This document shows, piece after piece, positions 1-7,095 of a DNA stretch of 13,777 bases (position 1 is the stretch's first letter; each line of letters begins with the position of its first letter). The stretch lies in NCBI GenBank assembly GCA_035540755.1, contig DATLGD010000066.1, positions 1-13,777 of the forward strand, read 5' to 3'. A model generated the notes under the pieces. That model did not search any database. It worked only from the letters and a program-made list of their open reading frames with translations, and had not been told where the DNA came from. This DNA comes from DATLGD01 sp035540755. GTDB taxonomy: Bacteria > Actinomycetota > Actinomycetes > Mycobacteriales > SCTD01. Both the position numbers and the translations under genes were made by a program.

Positions 1-792
1 GATCATCGTCGGCACCATCATCGTGCCGGTGCACTGGTGCTTCTCGCAGGCCGCCAGGACGTCGCCGGGATTGAACACCGGGACGGTCACGAGCTGCTCG
101 CCGGTCGTCGGGATCGACAGGATCGCGCCCATCGACGCCGCGTGGAACATCGGCACCTGCGCCAGGTAGCGCTCCTCCGACTGGCCGAAGCCGAAGGTGA
201 GGCCGATGTGGTAATTCGTGAGCATCAGCGCGCGCTGGGTGAGCAGCACCCCCTTCGGCAGCCCGGTCGTGCCGCCGGTGTACATGAGCATGGCCGGGTC
301 GTCCTCGTCCGGCTCCTCCGGCACGCTCTCCTCGCCGGCGGCCAGGAGGTCGTCATAGGTCAGGTCGTACGGGGTGTCCGGCGCGGGGTCGCCGAGGAGC
401 ACGACCTTCTCCACGCCGGTCTGCTCGCGCACCGCCGCGATGACCGGGGCGAACCACATGTCGACGAACACGACCTTGGTCCCGCTGTCGGACAGCACGT
501 GGGCGACCTCGGGCGGTGCGAAGCGCAGGTTCAGCGGGTTGACGACCGCCGTGCCGAGCAGGCAGGCGTGGTAGACCTCCTCGAAGGCTGCGCTGTTGAG
601 CGCCATCACCGCCACCCGTTCCCCGGGCTGCACCCCGAGCTCGGAGCGCAGCGCGCTCGCCAGGCGCAGCACCCGGGTGCCGTGCTCGCCGTAGGACGAC
701 GTCCGGCCCGTGCCGGTGTCGGTCAGGAACGGCTTGGCGGCGTATCGGTCGAGCGCCGGCAGCAGCTGCCGGTGCCAGATGAGCTCCTTCAC
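1..792 (-). CDS. Acyl-CoA synthetase / AMP-dependent ligase, N-terminal part (runs off left edge)
   Basis: This is the N-terminal 264 residues of an adenylate-forming enzyme of the fatty acyl-CoA synthetase type. Such enzymes activate a carboxylic acid with ATP to an acyl-adenylate and transfer it to CoA. The visible protein reads without a stop from a GTG at 792 to the window edge. It carries the AMP-binding P-loop YTGGTTGLPKG at residues 171-181. Before it lie typical family segments (residues 57-70, PGERVAVMALNSAA; residues 80-92, GTAVVNPLNLRFA), and VPMFHAASMG follows at 213-222. The start is supported by a purine-rich GAGGGGGA stretch about 10-12 nt upstream. The C-terminal half, including the substrate-specificity and mobile subdomains, is outside the window, so the acid substrate cannot be named. 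It lies 118 bp after the SCP-like gene on the same strand, with a hairpin between them, so it may be a separate transcription unit from the purine genes. Confidence 0.93.
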   Translation of the reverse strand, partial: MKELIWHRQLLPALDRYAAKPFLTDTGTGRTSSYGEHGTRVLRLASALRSELGVQPGERVAVMALNSAAFEEVYHACLLGTAVVNPLNLRFAPPEVAHVLSDSGTKVVFVDMWFAPVIAAVREQTGVEKVVLLGDPAPDTPYDLTYDDLLAAGEESVPEEPDEDDPAMLMYTGGTTGLPKGVLLTQRALMLTNYHIGLTFGFGQSEERYLAQVPMFHAASMGAILSIPTTGEQLVTVPVFNPGDVLAACEKHQCTGTMMVPTMI

Positions 793-897
793 GGGACGGT
801 CCCCCTCGGGTCGGCGGGTGTGGCCTGCCCGCAACCTAGGGCCCGAGGGCGTCGTCTCGCCTCCTGGTGCACGACAGGCCGGCCCGGCCGGGCGCAC

Positions 898-922
898 GGC
901 CGGGCTGCGCTCAGCCCGGGCC
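898..922. terminator. GC-rich hairpin at the end of the SCP-like gene (possible terminator)
   Basis: An 8-bp perfect stem (900-907 with 912-919, CCGGGCTG/CAGCCCGG) has a 4-nt loop and can be extended by two G-C pairs across a one-base bulge. It overlaps the stop codon (911-913) of the SCP-like gene. There is no T-run on either side, which is common for actinobacterial terminators but also leaves the call weak. It would separate the purL-SCP transcript from the acyl-CoA ligase gene. Confidence 0.35.
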
Positions 923-1291
923 GGGCGGCAGCGGCAGCCACGGCGCGAGGTCGGCGCGGTCGCCCCAGGTCCGGACCCGGCCGTCGCCGGCCGCCTCGGA
1001 CCAGGCGACCCGGCCGGTGCACAGCAGCACGAACGGCAGCGGCTGCGCCTCGACGACGTTCGGCGGCGTGCCCCGGGTGTGCCGCGGGCCGGCCACGCAC
1101 TGCACGGCGGTGAAGGGCGGCACGCGCAGCTCGACGTGGTGCCCGGGTGCCAGCTCGGCCAGCCGGTCGGCCAGGCCGCGCACGGCGAGGGCGAGGTCGG
1201 CGCGGGCCGGGTGGGCGCCGGCGTCGACGGCCGCGAGCACCGCGGCGACGGCGGCGTCGACCTGCGCGGGATCCCGGCGGCGGGGCGGCAC
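911..1291 (-). CDS. SCP-like (sterol carrier family) protein, purL neighbour
   Basis: This 126-residue protein is encoded just downstream of purL, with a 44-bp gap. It resembles the small bacterial sterol-carrier-protein-like family (SCP_3 type) that actinobacteria often encode next to purL. The most telling segment is residues 54-81, which includes VPPFTAVQCVAG and HTRGTPPNVVE, followed by LPFVLLCTGRVAW at 85-97. A basic, proline-rich start (MPPRRRDP) precedes a helix-forming region (residues 9-48). I chose the GTG at 1291 because it is the only good start in the frame after the purL stop; no clear Shine-Dalgarno sequence is visible. The minus-strand reading frame stays open far upstream inside purL, but that part is a shadow. 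The biochemical role is unknown, and the conserved position suggests a link to purine synthesis or simple operon conservation. There is no signal peptide or membrane segment, so it is probably cytosolic. Confidence 0.85.
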   Translation of the reverse strand: MPPRRRDPAQVDAAVAAVLAAVDAGAHPARADLALAVRGLADRLAELAPGHHVELRVPPFTAVQCVAGPRHTRGTPPNVVEAQPLPFVLLCTGRVAWSEAAGDGRVRTWGDRADLAPWLPLPPGPG

Positions 1292-1335
1292 GTCAGGCCG
1301 CCGAGGAACGCGAGCGCGGATGGAGCACCGGGGGC

Positions 1336-3729
1336 CTAGGCGCCGGGCGCCGTCCCGCCGGTGGCGGGCTGGGCGACGACCGGGTTCGCCGGCGAGGTCT
1401 GCCCGGCGAGTGGACCGAACAGCCGGGGCAGCGTGCCCTCGTGCGCCTCGCGCAGCTCCTCCAGCGCGACCTCGAACAGGTCCTGCACCTCGAGCGTTCC
1501 GGTGTCGTCGCTGACGCCGATGCGCGTGCAAGGCAGGCCACGCGCGTCGCACATCTCGGTGAAGCGCAGCTCTTCCGAGCGCGGCACGCTCACCAGCGCG
1601 CGGCCGGCGGACTCGCTGAACAGCTGCACGAACGGGTCGAGGCCGGCCGGCAGCACGACGCGGCCACCGAGCCCGGCACCTCGCCGTCCCGCGAGGCACG
1701 ACTCGACCAGAGCCTGCGCAAGGCCGCCGTCGGACAGGTCGTGCGCGCTGGAGAGCATCCCGTCGCGGGAGCCGGCGACGAGCACCTCGCCGAGCAGCCT
1801 CTCCCGGTCGAGGTCGACGGCGGGGGGGCGACCGCCGAGGTGGCGGTGCTCGGCCCACGCCCACTCGGAGCCGCCGAGCTCGTCGCGGGTGTCGCCGAGC
1901 AGCAGCAGCACCTCGCCGGGCTCCTGGAAGCCGATCGACGTGCGGCGCGCGACGTCGTCGAAGAGGCCGAGGACGCCGACGACGGGCGTCGGGTGGATGG
2001 CCGTGCCGGCGGTGGAGTTGTAGAAGCTGACGTTGCCGCCGGTGACCGGGGTGGCGAGCGCCCGGCAGCCCTCGGCGAGCCCGCGGGTGGCCTCGGCGAA
2101 CTGCCACATGACGTCCGGGTCCTCGGGTGAGCCGAAGTTGAGGCAGTTGGTGACGGCGATCGGCACCGCGCCGGTGGCAGCGACGTTGCGGTAGGCCTCG
2201 GCGAGGGCCAGCTGCGCGCCGGCGAACGGGTCGAGCCGGGTGTAGCGCCCGTTGCCGTCGGTGGCGAGGGCGACGCCGAGGCCGGTCTCCTCCGACAGCC
2301 GCACGACGCCGCCGTCTTCCGGCCAGGCCAGCACGGTGCTGCCGAGCACGATCCGGTCGTACTGCTCGACGACCCAGCGTCGCGAGCACAGGTTCGGGGA
2401 GGCGACCATGCGCAGCAGCAGGTCGCGCAGCTCGTCCGGGCCCGGGTACGGCGGCAGCGCCGCGGACTGCAGGGCGTCCTGGTCGGCCGGGCGCGCGTAG
2501 GGACGCTCGTAGACCGGTCCCTCGTCGGCGAGCGAGCCCGGCGGCACGTCGACGACGACGTCGCCGTGCCAGGTGACCACGAGCCGGTCGCCGCCGGTGA
2601 CCTCGCCGATCGGCGTCGCGAGCACGCCCCACTTCTCGGCGATGGCGAGCACGGCGTCGAGCTTGTCCGGCTCGACGATGGCGAGCATGCGCTCCTGGGA
2701 CTCGCTGGCGAGCACCTCGTGCGGCTCCATCGACGCCTCGCGCAGCGGCACCCGCTCGAGGTGCGCGCGCATGCCGGACCGGCCGGCGGCGGAGGTCTCG
2801 GTCAGCGCGCAGGTCAGCCCGGCGCCGCCGAGGTCCTGGATGCCGGACACCAGCCCGGCGTCGAACATCTCCAGGCAGCTCTCGATGAGCAGCTTCTCCA
2901 GAAACGGGTCGCCGACCTGCACGGCCGGCCGCTTGGCCGGCCCAGCCCTCCTCGGATCCCCCTCGAAATCGGCGGACGCGAGGACGCTGACGCCGCCGAT
3001 GCCGTCGCGGCCGGTCTTCGCCCCGAGCAGCACGACGACGTTGCCGATGCCGCGCGCGGCGGACAGCTGGATGCGCTCCTTCGGCATGACGCCGAGGCAC
3101 AGCGCGTTCACCAGCGGGTTGCCCTGGTAGCTCGGGTCGAAGACCACCTCGCCGCCGACGTTCGGCAGTCCGAGGCAGTTCCCGTAGCCGCCGATGCCGG
3201 CGACGATTCCGGGCAGCACCCGCGCGGTGTCGGGGTGGTCGGCGTCGCCGAACCGGAGCGGGTCCATCACCAGCACCGGCCGGGCGCCCATGGTGAGGAT
3301 GTCGCGCACGATGCCGCCGATGCCGGTGGCCGCGCCCTGGTACGGCTCGACGTAGCTCGGGTGGTTGTGCGACTCGACCTTGAAGGTCACCGCGAGCCCC
3401 TCGCCGACGTCGACGACGCCGGCGTTCTCGCCCATGCCGACCAGCAGGCGCTCGCTGGCGGGCCCGTCGCCGAACTGGCGCAGGTGCACCTTGCTGCTCT
3501 TGTAGGAGCAGTGCTCGCTCCACATGATCGAGTACATCGCCAGCTCGGTCTGCGTCGGCCGCCGACCGAGCACCTCGCGGATGCGGCGGTACTCCTCGTC
3601 CTTCAGCCCGAGCTCGAGGAAGGGCTGCTCCTCGTCGGGAGCGGCGGTCGCGCGCTCGACGGTGTCGACGCTGCTGGCACCGGACGGCAGCGGACCGGCG
3701 GAGTCGTTCTGGGCGGCGTACTCGCTCAC
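1336..3729 (-). CDS. purL: Phosphoribosylformylglycinamidine synthase subunit PurL
   Basis: PurL is the ATP-dependent synthase subunit that converts FGAR to FGAM using ammonia channelled from PurQ, with PurS completing the complex. The 797-residue protein is the expected size for the small PurL type. It shows the family landmarks in order: IMWSEHCSYKSS at 68-79 with the active-site histidine at 73; ESHNHPSYVEPYQGAATGIGG at 119-139; the DLGGAGLT segment; then in the second half NCLNFGSPE, TGGNVSFYN, SSAHDLSDGGLAQALVES and a C-terminal FSESAGRALVSV region. The start is a GTG at 3729 with only a weak GAGCGG upstream. The first 40 or so residues are an acidic, low-complexity leader before the conserved LGLKDEEYRRI. 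It follows the Uma2-family gene by 93 bp and precedes the SCP-like gene by 44 bp, all on one strand. purQ and purS lie further upstream. Identification is firm. Confidence 0.98.
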   Translation of the reverse strand: MSEYAAQNDSAGPLPSGASSVDTVERATAAPDEEQPFLELGLKDEEYRRIREVLGRRPTQTELAMYSIMWSEHCSYKSSKVHLRQFGDGPASERLLVGMGENAGVVDVGEGLAVTFKVESHNHPSYVEPYQGAATGIGGIVRDILTMGARPVLVMDPLRFGDADHPDTARVLPGIVAGIGGYGNCLGLPNVGGEVVFDPSYQGNPLVNALCLGVMPKERIQLSAARGIGNVVVLLGAKTGRDGIGGVSVLASADFEGDPRRAGPAKRPAVQVGDPFLEKLLIESCLEMFDAGLVSGIQDLGGAGLTCALTETSAAGRSGMRAHLERVPLREASMEPHEVLASESQERMLAIVEPDKLDAVLAIAEKWGVLATPIGEVTGGDRLVVTWHGDVVVDVPPGSLADEGPVYERPYARPADQDALQSAALPPYPGPDELRDLLLRMVASPNLCSRRWVVEQYDRIVLGSTVLAWPEDGGVVRLSEETGLGVALATDGNGRYTRLDPFAGAQLALAEAYRNVAATGAVPIAVTNCLNFGSPEDPDVMWQFAEATRGLAEGCRALATPVTGGNVSFYNSTAGTAIHPTPVVGVLGLFDDVARRTSIGFQEPGEVLLLLGDTRDELGGSEWAWAEHRHLGGRPPAVDLDRERLLGEVLVAGSRDGMLSSAHDLSDGGLAQALVESCLAGRRGAGLGGRVVLPAGLDPFVQLFSESAGRALVSVPRSEELRFTEMCDARGLPCTRIGVSDDTGTLEVQDLFEVALEELREAHEGTLPRLFGPLAGQTSPANPVVAQPATGGTAPGA

Positions 3730-3822
3730 CCGCTCGACGCTACCGGCAGCCTGACCACCGACCCGGCTGGGCCGACGGAGGACGGGCCGGCGTCGGCGTC
3801 AGCGGTGGTGTTCGGGCAGCGC

Positions 3823-4371
3823 TCAGGGCAGCAGGTCGGCCACCCGGAACCGCAGCGTGACCGGCTCGTCGATCGTCACCTCGTCGGTGTAGCGCGCCGT
3901 CTCGCGGTAGACGCCGTCGTCGAGCACGTGCGTGATCAGCACCGCCTCGACCGGCTCGAAGCGCCAGAAGTGCACGATGCCGGCTGCGGCGTACTGGTGC
4001 GGCTTGACCAGCCGGTCGGTGCCGACGCTGCTCGGGCTCATCACCTCGACGGCCAGCAGCGCGTCGCCAGGAGCGGCGTACTTCTTGGACAGCGCGGCTC
4101 TGGCCATCACCAGCAGGTCGGGCTGCCGCCAGTCGCACCGACCGAACTCGACGCCGCCGGGGGTGAGCGAGACCCACTTCCGGTCCAGCACCGGGTGGAG
4201 CAGATGGGACAGCGAGTTGGCCACCAGGTTGTGCGCGTTGGGCGGCGGCGGGCTCACGAGCAGCGACCCGTCGACCAGCTCGTAGCGGAACGGCCAGTCC
4301 TCGGGGATCAGGTCGAGGTCGTCGACCGTCCACCCGTCCGGACGCAGCGGCAGCATGGTCATGGCGCTCAT
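3823..4371 (-). CDS. Uma2-family (DUF820) PD-(D/E)XK nuclease-fold protein
   Basis: This 182-residue protein belongs to the Uma2/DUF820 family, which has a restriction-endonuclease-like fold. The family signature is complete: YELVDGSLLVSP at 30-41, QPDLLV at 83-88, LLAVEVMSPSS at 105-115, then D119, K123, QYAAAGIVHFW at 126-136. The likely metal-binding residues are Glu31, Asp85 and Glu109, with Lys123 completing the motif. I chose the ATG at 4371 because AGGAG (4380-4376) sits 4 nt upstream; the frame itself opens 27 bp earlier. The gene lies between purQ (102-bp gap) and purL (93-bp gap) in the same orientation, so it is probably co-transcribed with purine genes unless it has its own promoter in the gap. 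No biological substrate is established for most members. Base composition looks like its neighbours. Stand-alone Uma2 genes are frequent in actinobacteria, so its presence inside a purine cluster may be an insertion. Confidence 0.9.
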   Translation of the reverse strand: MSAMTMLPLRPDGWTVDDLDLIPEDWPFRYELVDGSLLVSPPPPNAHNLVANSLSHLLHPVLDRKWVSLTPGGVEFGRCDWRQPDLLVMARAALSKKYAAPGDALLAVEVMSPSSVGTDRLVKPHQYAAAGIVHFWRFEPVEAVLITHVLDDGVYRETARYTDEVTIDEPVTLRFRVADLLP

Positions 4372-4375
4372 CGTG

Positions 4376-4380
4376 CTCCT
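4376..4380 (-). promoter_or_regulatory. Ribosome binding site deciding the Uma2 start
   Basis: AGGAG on the minus strand lies 4 nt before the ATG at 4371 and 13 nt before the next in-frame ATG at 4362. It lies downstream of the frame's first possible start (4398). It therefore favours the 182-residue product. Confidence 0.6.
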
Positions 4381-4473
4381 CGCAGCTCGGCATGTCACCA
4401 GGCTGACGGCGAACCGGAGCGCGGCCGGACCTGGCTGCCGATCTGTGCAGAACGCGTTCGGCGCGGAAAGGCC

Positions 4474-5211
4474 CTACGCCTCGACCAGCGCCCGCAGCAC
4501 CGAGGTGAAGAACACCAGCCCGTCGGTGCCCGGGCCGGTGAGGTCCTCGACGGCGTGCTCCGGGTGCGGCATGAACCCGACGACGTTGCCGCGCTCGTTG
4601 GCGATGCCGGCGATGTCGCGGGACGAGCCGTTGGGGTTGCTGCCGGTGTAGTAGGCGACGACCCGACCCTCGCCCTCGAGCCGGTCGAGCGTCGCCTCGT
4701 CGGCGACGTAGGAGCCCTCGCCGTTCTTGACCGGGACAACGATCTCCTGACCGGGCTCGAAGCCGCCCGTCCACGCCGTCGCCGTGCTCGTGATCCGCAG
4801 CCGCTGGTCGCGGTTGACGAAGTGCAGGTGCGCGTTGCGGGTCAGCGCGCCGGGCAGCAGGTGCGACTCGCACAGCACCTGGAAGCCGTTGCAGATGCCG
4901 AGCACCGGCATCCCGCCGCGGGCGGCGTCGACGACGCTCTGCATCGCCGGCGCGAACCGGGCGATGGCTCCCGCGCGCAGGTAGTCGCCGTAGGAGAACC
5001 CGCCCGGGAGGACGACGGCGTCAACGCCGCCCAGGTCCGCGTCGGCGTGCCAGAGGGCGACCGCCTCGGCGCCGGCCAGGCGCACCGCCCGCTGGGCGTC
5101 GCGGTCGTCCAGGCTGCCGGGGAAGGTGACCACGCCGATCCGAGGGCCGATCCGAGGGCCGATCCGAGGGCCGATCCGTGGACCGGTCGCAGGACCGTCG
5201 TGGGCGGGCAC
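4474..5211 (-). CDS. purQ: Phosphoribosylformylglycinamidine synthase glutaminase subunit PurQ
   Basis: PurQ is the class I glutamine amidotransferase subunit of FGAM synthase. It hydrolyses glutamine and passes ammonia to PurL. The 245-residue protein has VVTFPGSLDDRDA at 27-39, VVLPGGFSYGDYLRAGA at 66-82, the nucleophile Cys107 in GICNGFQ, NGEGSY at 163-168, and the His216/Glu218 pair in MPHPEHA. The usual family N terminus begins near RIGVVTFPG, so this protein is about 20 residues longer. The extra part contains four tandem GPRI units (residues 10-25) encoded by a 12-bp repeat. No ATG or GTG lies in frame between the GTG at 5211 and the GTG for Val27, which falls inside the first beta strand, so 5211 is the best start. 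No strong ribosome binding site is seen. It begins 9 nt after the stop of the RsbW-like gene, which suggests translational coupling. Confidence 0.97.
   Translation of the reverse strand: MPAHDGPATGPRIGPRIGPRIGPRIGVVTFPGSLDDRDAQRAVRLAGAEAVALWHADADLGGVDAVVLPGGFSYGDYLRAGAIARFAPAMQSVVDAARGGMPVLGICNGFQVLCESHLLPGALTRNAHLHFVNRDQRLRITSTATAWTGGFEPGQEIVVPVKNGEGSYVADEATLDRLEGEGRVVAYYTGSNPNGSSRDIAGIANERGNVVGFMPHPEHAVEDLTGPGTDGLVFFTSVLRALVEA
5137..5184 (-). repeat. 12-bp tandem repeat (4 units) in the purQ N terminus
   Basis: Four consecutive 12-bp units encode Gly-Pro-Arg-Ile each. Three are identical on the minus strand (GGCCCTCGGATC) and the most upstream one differs at two third positions (GGTCCACGGATC). 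The last unit runs straight into GGCGTG, the start of the conserved PurQ core. The unit length is a multiple of three, so gain or loss of units would not shift the frame. Confidence 0.95.
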
Positions 5212-5220
5212 CCGGCGAGC

Positions 5221-5736
5221 CTACCGGCGTGGCCGGACCGGCTCGGGCGCGTCCTCGAGCTGCTCGCCGTCGCTCCACGGGCCGTGCTCGGTGCGCTTCC
5301 CGCCCTCGCTGAGCGCTTTGATGATCGAGCCGTCGTGCCACTCCAGCTGCTTCTCGAGGTGGACCACCGTGCCGACCTGCGGCCGCTGCTCGAACCGGAC
5401 CTGGTCGACCAGCGCACGCATCAGCTGGATCCCGCGGCCGTCCTCGGCGTGCGGGGCGGCGTCGTCGAGGCCGAGGGCACTGGCGTCGAAGCCGGCCCCG
5501 CGGTCGACCACCTCGATGACGCAGGCGTCGCCGTCGATGCCGGCGGAGACCTCGTACTCGTCGGCCTCGACGGCGTGGTCGAGCACGTTGGTGCACGCCT
5601 CGGTCAGGGCCAGCTCGATGTCGGCGGTGACGTCCGCGTCGACCCCCAGGACGTCCATCGCCTGCTTGAGCACCCGCCGCGCCACCGGCACGGACAGCTC
5701 GTCGCGCGGCAGGGCGAGCGTCAGCTTGATCTCCAC
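5221..5736 (-). CDS. RsbW-like ATP-binding protein (HATPase_c_2; anti-sigma regulatory factor / serine kinase type)
   Basis: This protein of about 171 residues has the GHKL ATPase fold used by anti-sigma factor kinases such as RsbW and SpoIIAB. All ATP-binding boxes look intact: the N-box ELALTEACTNVLDHA (residues 41-55, with Glu46 and Asn50), the G1 box VVDRGAGFD (76-84) and the G2 box EDGRGIQLMRALVDQV (98-113). A charged tail of about 40 residues after 130 (ending PEPVRPRR) is extra to the core domain. I place the start at the GTG at 5736, giving MEIKLTLALPRDELSV, because the 18 residues upstream are glycine/alanine-rich and unlike the family; a GTG at 5790 is also possible. It sits between purS and purQ, whose products form one complex, and ends 9 nt before purQ. 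By family knowledge it would bind and phosphorylate a STAS-domain antagonist or bind a sigma factor; no sigma gene is in the window. Confidence 0.88.
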   Translation of the reverse strand: MEIKLTLALPRDELSVPVARRVLKQAMDVLGVDADVTADIELALTEACTNVLDHAVEADEYEVSAGIDGDACVIEVVDRGAGFDASALGLDDAAPHAEDGRGIQLMRALVDQVRFEQRPQVGTVVHLEKQLEWHDGSIIKALSEGGKRTEHGPWSDGEQLEDAPEPVRPRR

Positions 5737-5836
5737 GGCAGCACTGCTACCCCGCTCGCCGCCCCCGCACGCGGGTCCGGTGGCTCGCACCGGATGAAGC
5801 GCGTGGGCTACCCCGCCCTGAGCGGCTGGAACGTCG

Positions 5837-6085
5837 TCAGACCGCCCGGACGGCGTGGTCCTCGATGACCGGGTTGGCGAGCAGGACGTCGGCCATCTTC
5901 GTGGCCTGCTCCACCGCGGCGTCGACGTCGTCGGCCTCGATCTCGAGCTCGATGTGCTTGCCGATCCGCAGGCTCGTCACCGGCGCGAAGCCGAGGGTCG
6001 GCAGGGCGTTCGCCACCGCCTGACCGGCAGGGTCGAGGATCTCCGGCTTGAGCATGACGTCGACGACGATCCGGTGCACGGCCAT
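5837..6085 (-). CDS. purS: Phosphoribosylformylglycinamidine synthase subunit PurS
   Basis: PurS is the small structural subunit that bridges PurQ and PurL in the FGAM synthase complex. The 82-residue product has the expected length and the family core RIVVDVMLKPEILDPAGQAV at 5-24. LGFAPVTSLRIGKHIELEIE (31-50) and MADVLLANPVIEDHAV (64-79) follow. The ATG at 6085 gives the normal N terminus (MAVHRIVVDVM), with a short GGGG just upstream. The reading frame is open far upstream, but that region overlaps purC and is a shadow. purC ends 50 bp upstream and the RsbW-like gene starts about 100 bp downstream, on the same strand. Confidence 0.96.
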   Translation of the reverse strand: MAVHRIVVDVMLKPEILDPAGQAVANALPTLGFAPVTSLRIGKHIELEIEADDVDAAVEQATKMADVLLANPVIEDHAVRAV

Positions 6086-6135
6086 GGCCCCAGCGTAGAG
6101 CGGCCCCCGTCGTGGTCCTGCGCGAAGCACGCAGT

Positions 6136-7032
6136 TCAGGCCGAGCGGAGGTAGTCGTCGAACGACGATCCGGTCAGCCGCTCGTAGGCCTCCACGTACT
6201 TGGCCCGGGTGCGATCGACGACGTCGTCCGGCAGCTCCGGCCCGGGCGCGGTGCGGTCCCAGCCCGAGGCGGTCAGCCAGTCGCGCACGTACTGCTTGTC
6301 GAAGGAGGGCTGCGGCCGGCCCGGCTCCCAGGCGTCCGCCGGCCAGAACCGCGAGGAGTCCGGCGTCAGGACCTCGTCGCCCAGGGTGAGGACGCCGTCG
6401 GCGTCGTGACCGAGCTCGAGCTTGGTGTCGGCGAGCAGGATGCCGCGCTCGGCGGCCAGCGCGGCGCCACGGGCGTAGACCTCGAGCGTCACCCGGCGCA
6501 GCTGCTCGGCCAGGTCGCGGCCGACCGCCGCGGCCACGGCCTCGAACGAGACGTTCTCGTCGTGGTCGCCGACCTCGGCCTTGGTCGCCGGCGTGAACAC
6601 CGGCGTCGGCAGCCGCGCGCCGTCGTCGAGCCCCGGCGGCAGCGGCACCCCGCACACGGCGCCGGTCGCCCGGTAGTCGGCGAGTCCCGAGCCGGTGAGG
6701 TAGCCGCGCGCCACGCACTCGACCGGCACCATCGCCAGACGCCGCACGAGCATCGAGCGGCCGCGCAGGACGTCGGCGAACGGCGAGAGCTCGGCCGGGT
6801 ACTGCGCCACCCGGGCCGTGACCAGGTGGTGCGGGACGACGTCGGCGAGCTGCTCGAACCACCACAGCGACAGGCCGGTGAGCACCGCGCCCTTGTCCGG
6901 CACCGGCGTCGGCAGCACGACGTCGTAGGCGGACAGGCGGTCGCTGGCGACCAGGAGCAGCGCGTCGTCACCGACGGCGTAGAGCTCGCGGACCTTGCCG
7001 CGGGCCACGAGCGGGAGGGGGAGGTCGGTCAC
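6136..7032 (-). CDS. purC: Phosphoribosylaminoimidazole-succinocarboxamide synthase (SAICAR synthetase) PurC
   Basis: PurC joins CAIR and aspartate with ATP to make SAICAR. The 298-residue protein fits the family. Landmarks are GKVRELY at 12-18, ASDRLSAYDVVLPTPVPDKG at 29-48, VPVECVARGYLTGSG at 102-116, the segment TPATKAEVGDHDENVSFE at 147-164, and ILLADTKLELG at 198-208. LTPDSSRFWP and FDKQYVRDWL lie near the C terminus. I chose the GTG at 7032 (MTDLPLPLVARGKVREL). GGGAG lies 10 nt upstream, and further upstream the frame reads only glsA antisense. It is the first minus-strand gene after the divergent glutaminase, so its promoter should lie in the 63-bp gap that holds a perfect palindrome. 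purS follows after 50 bp. Confidence 0.97.
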   Translation of the reverse strand: MTDLPLPLVARGKVRELYAVGDDALLLVASDRLSAYDVVLPTPVPDKGAVLTGLSLWWFEQLADVVPHHLVTARVAQYPAELSPFADVLRGRSMLVRRLAMVPVECVARGYLTGSGLADYRATGAVCGVPLPPGLDDGARLPTPVFTPATKAEVGDHDENVSFEAVAAAVGRDLAEQLRRVTLEVYARGAALAAERGILLADTKLELGHDADGVLTLGDEVLTPDSSRFWPADAWEPGRPQPSFDKQYVRDWLTASGWDRTAPGPELPDDVVDRTRAKYVEAYERLTGSSFDDYLRSA

Positions 7033-7065
7033 GGCGCGCAGTCTCCCAGCCCGCCTGCGGCTGCT

Positions 7066-7079
7066 GACCGGGCCCGGTC
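7066..7079. promoter_or_regulatory. 14-bp perfect palindrome in the divergent purC-glsA gap (candidate operator)
   Basis: GACCGGGCCCGGTC is a perfect palindrome placed 33 nt upstream of the purC start and 16 nt upstream of the glutaminase start. The whole gap is only 63 bp, so a dimeric regulator bound here could act on both genes. No clear -10/-35 boxes can be read, and GC-rich DNA produces such palindromes by chance more often than AT-rich DNA. Confidence 0.35.
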
Positions 7080-7095
7080 GTGCTGCACTCCTGCG

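Noticed and set aside
1292..3523. Long minus-strand open frame upstream of the SCP-like gene
   Set aside because: It lies in another frame of purL and is arginine-rich shadow sequence; only the part from 1291 to 911 has family-like sequence.
5131..5133. Alternative purQ start at the GTG after the repeat
   Set aside because: It would begin inside the first beta strand (VVTFPG) and drop the conserved Arg-Ile-Gly, so the GTG at 5211 is kept.
5137..5184. The four-unit repeat as part of a CRISPR array or integration site
   Set aside because: Units are contiguous, only 12 bp, and in frame within purQ; there are no spacers, integrase or tRNA.
2566..5868. 1100-codon open frame on the plus strand across purL, the Uma2 gene, purQ and the RsbW-like gene
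   Set aside because: It is antisense to four well-supported genes, has a histidine/arginine/valine-biased composition with no recognisable domain, and arises from high-GC codon bias.
6112..7095. Plus-strand open frame leading into the glutaminase
   Set aside because: It is antisense to purC. The glutaminase family N terminus begins at about 7096, so a 328-residue extension is not credible.
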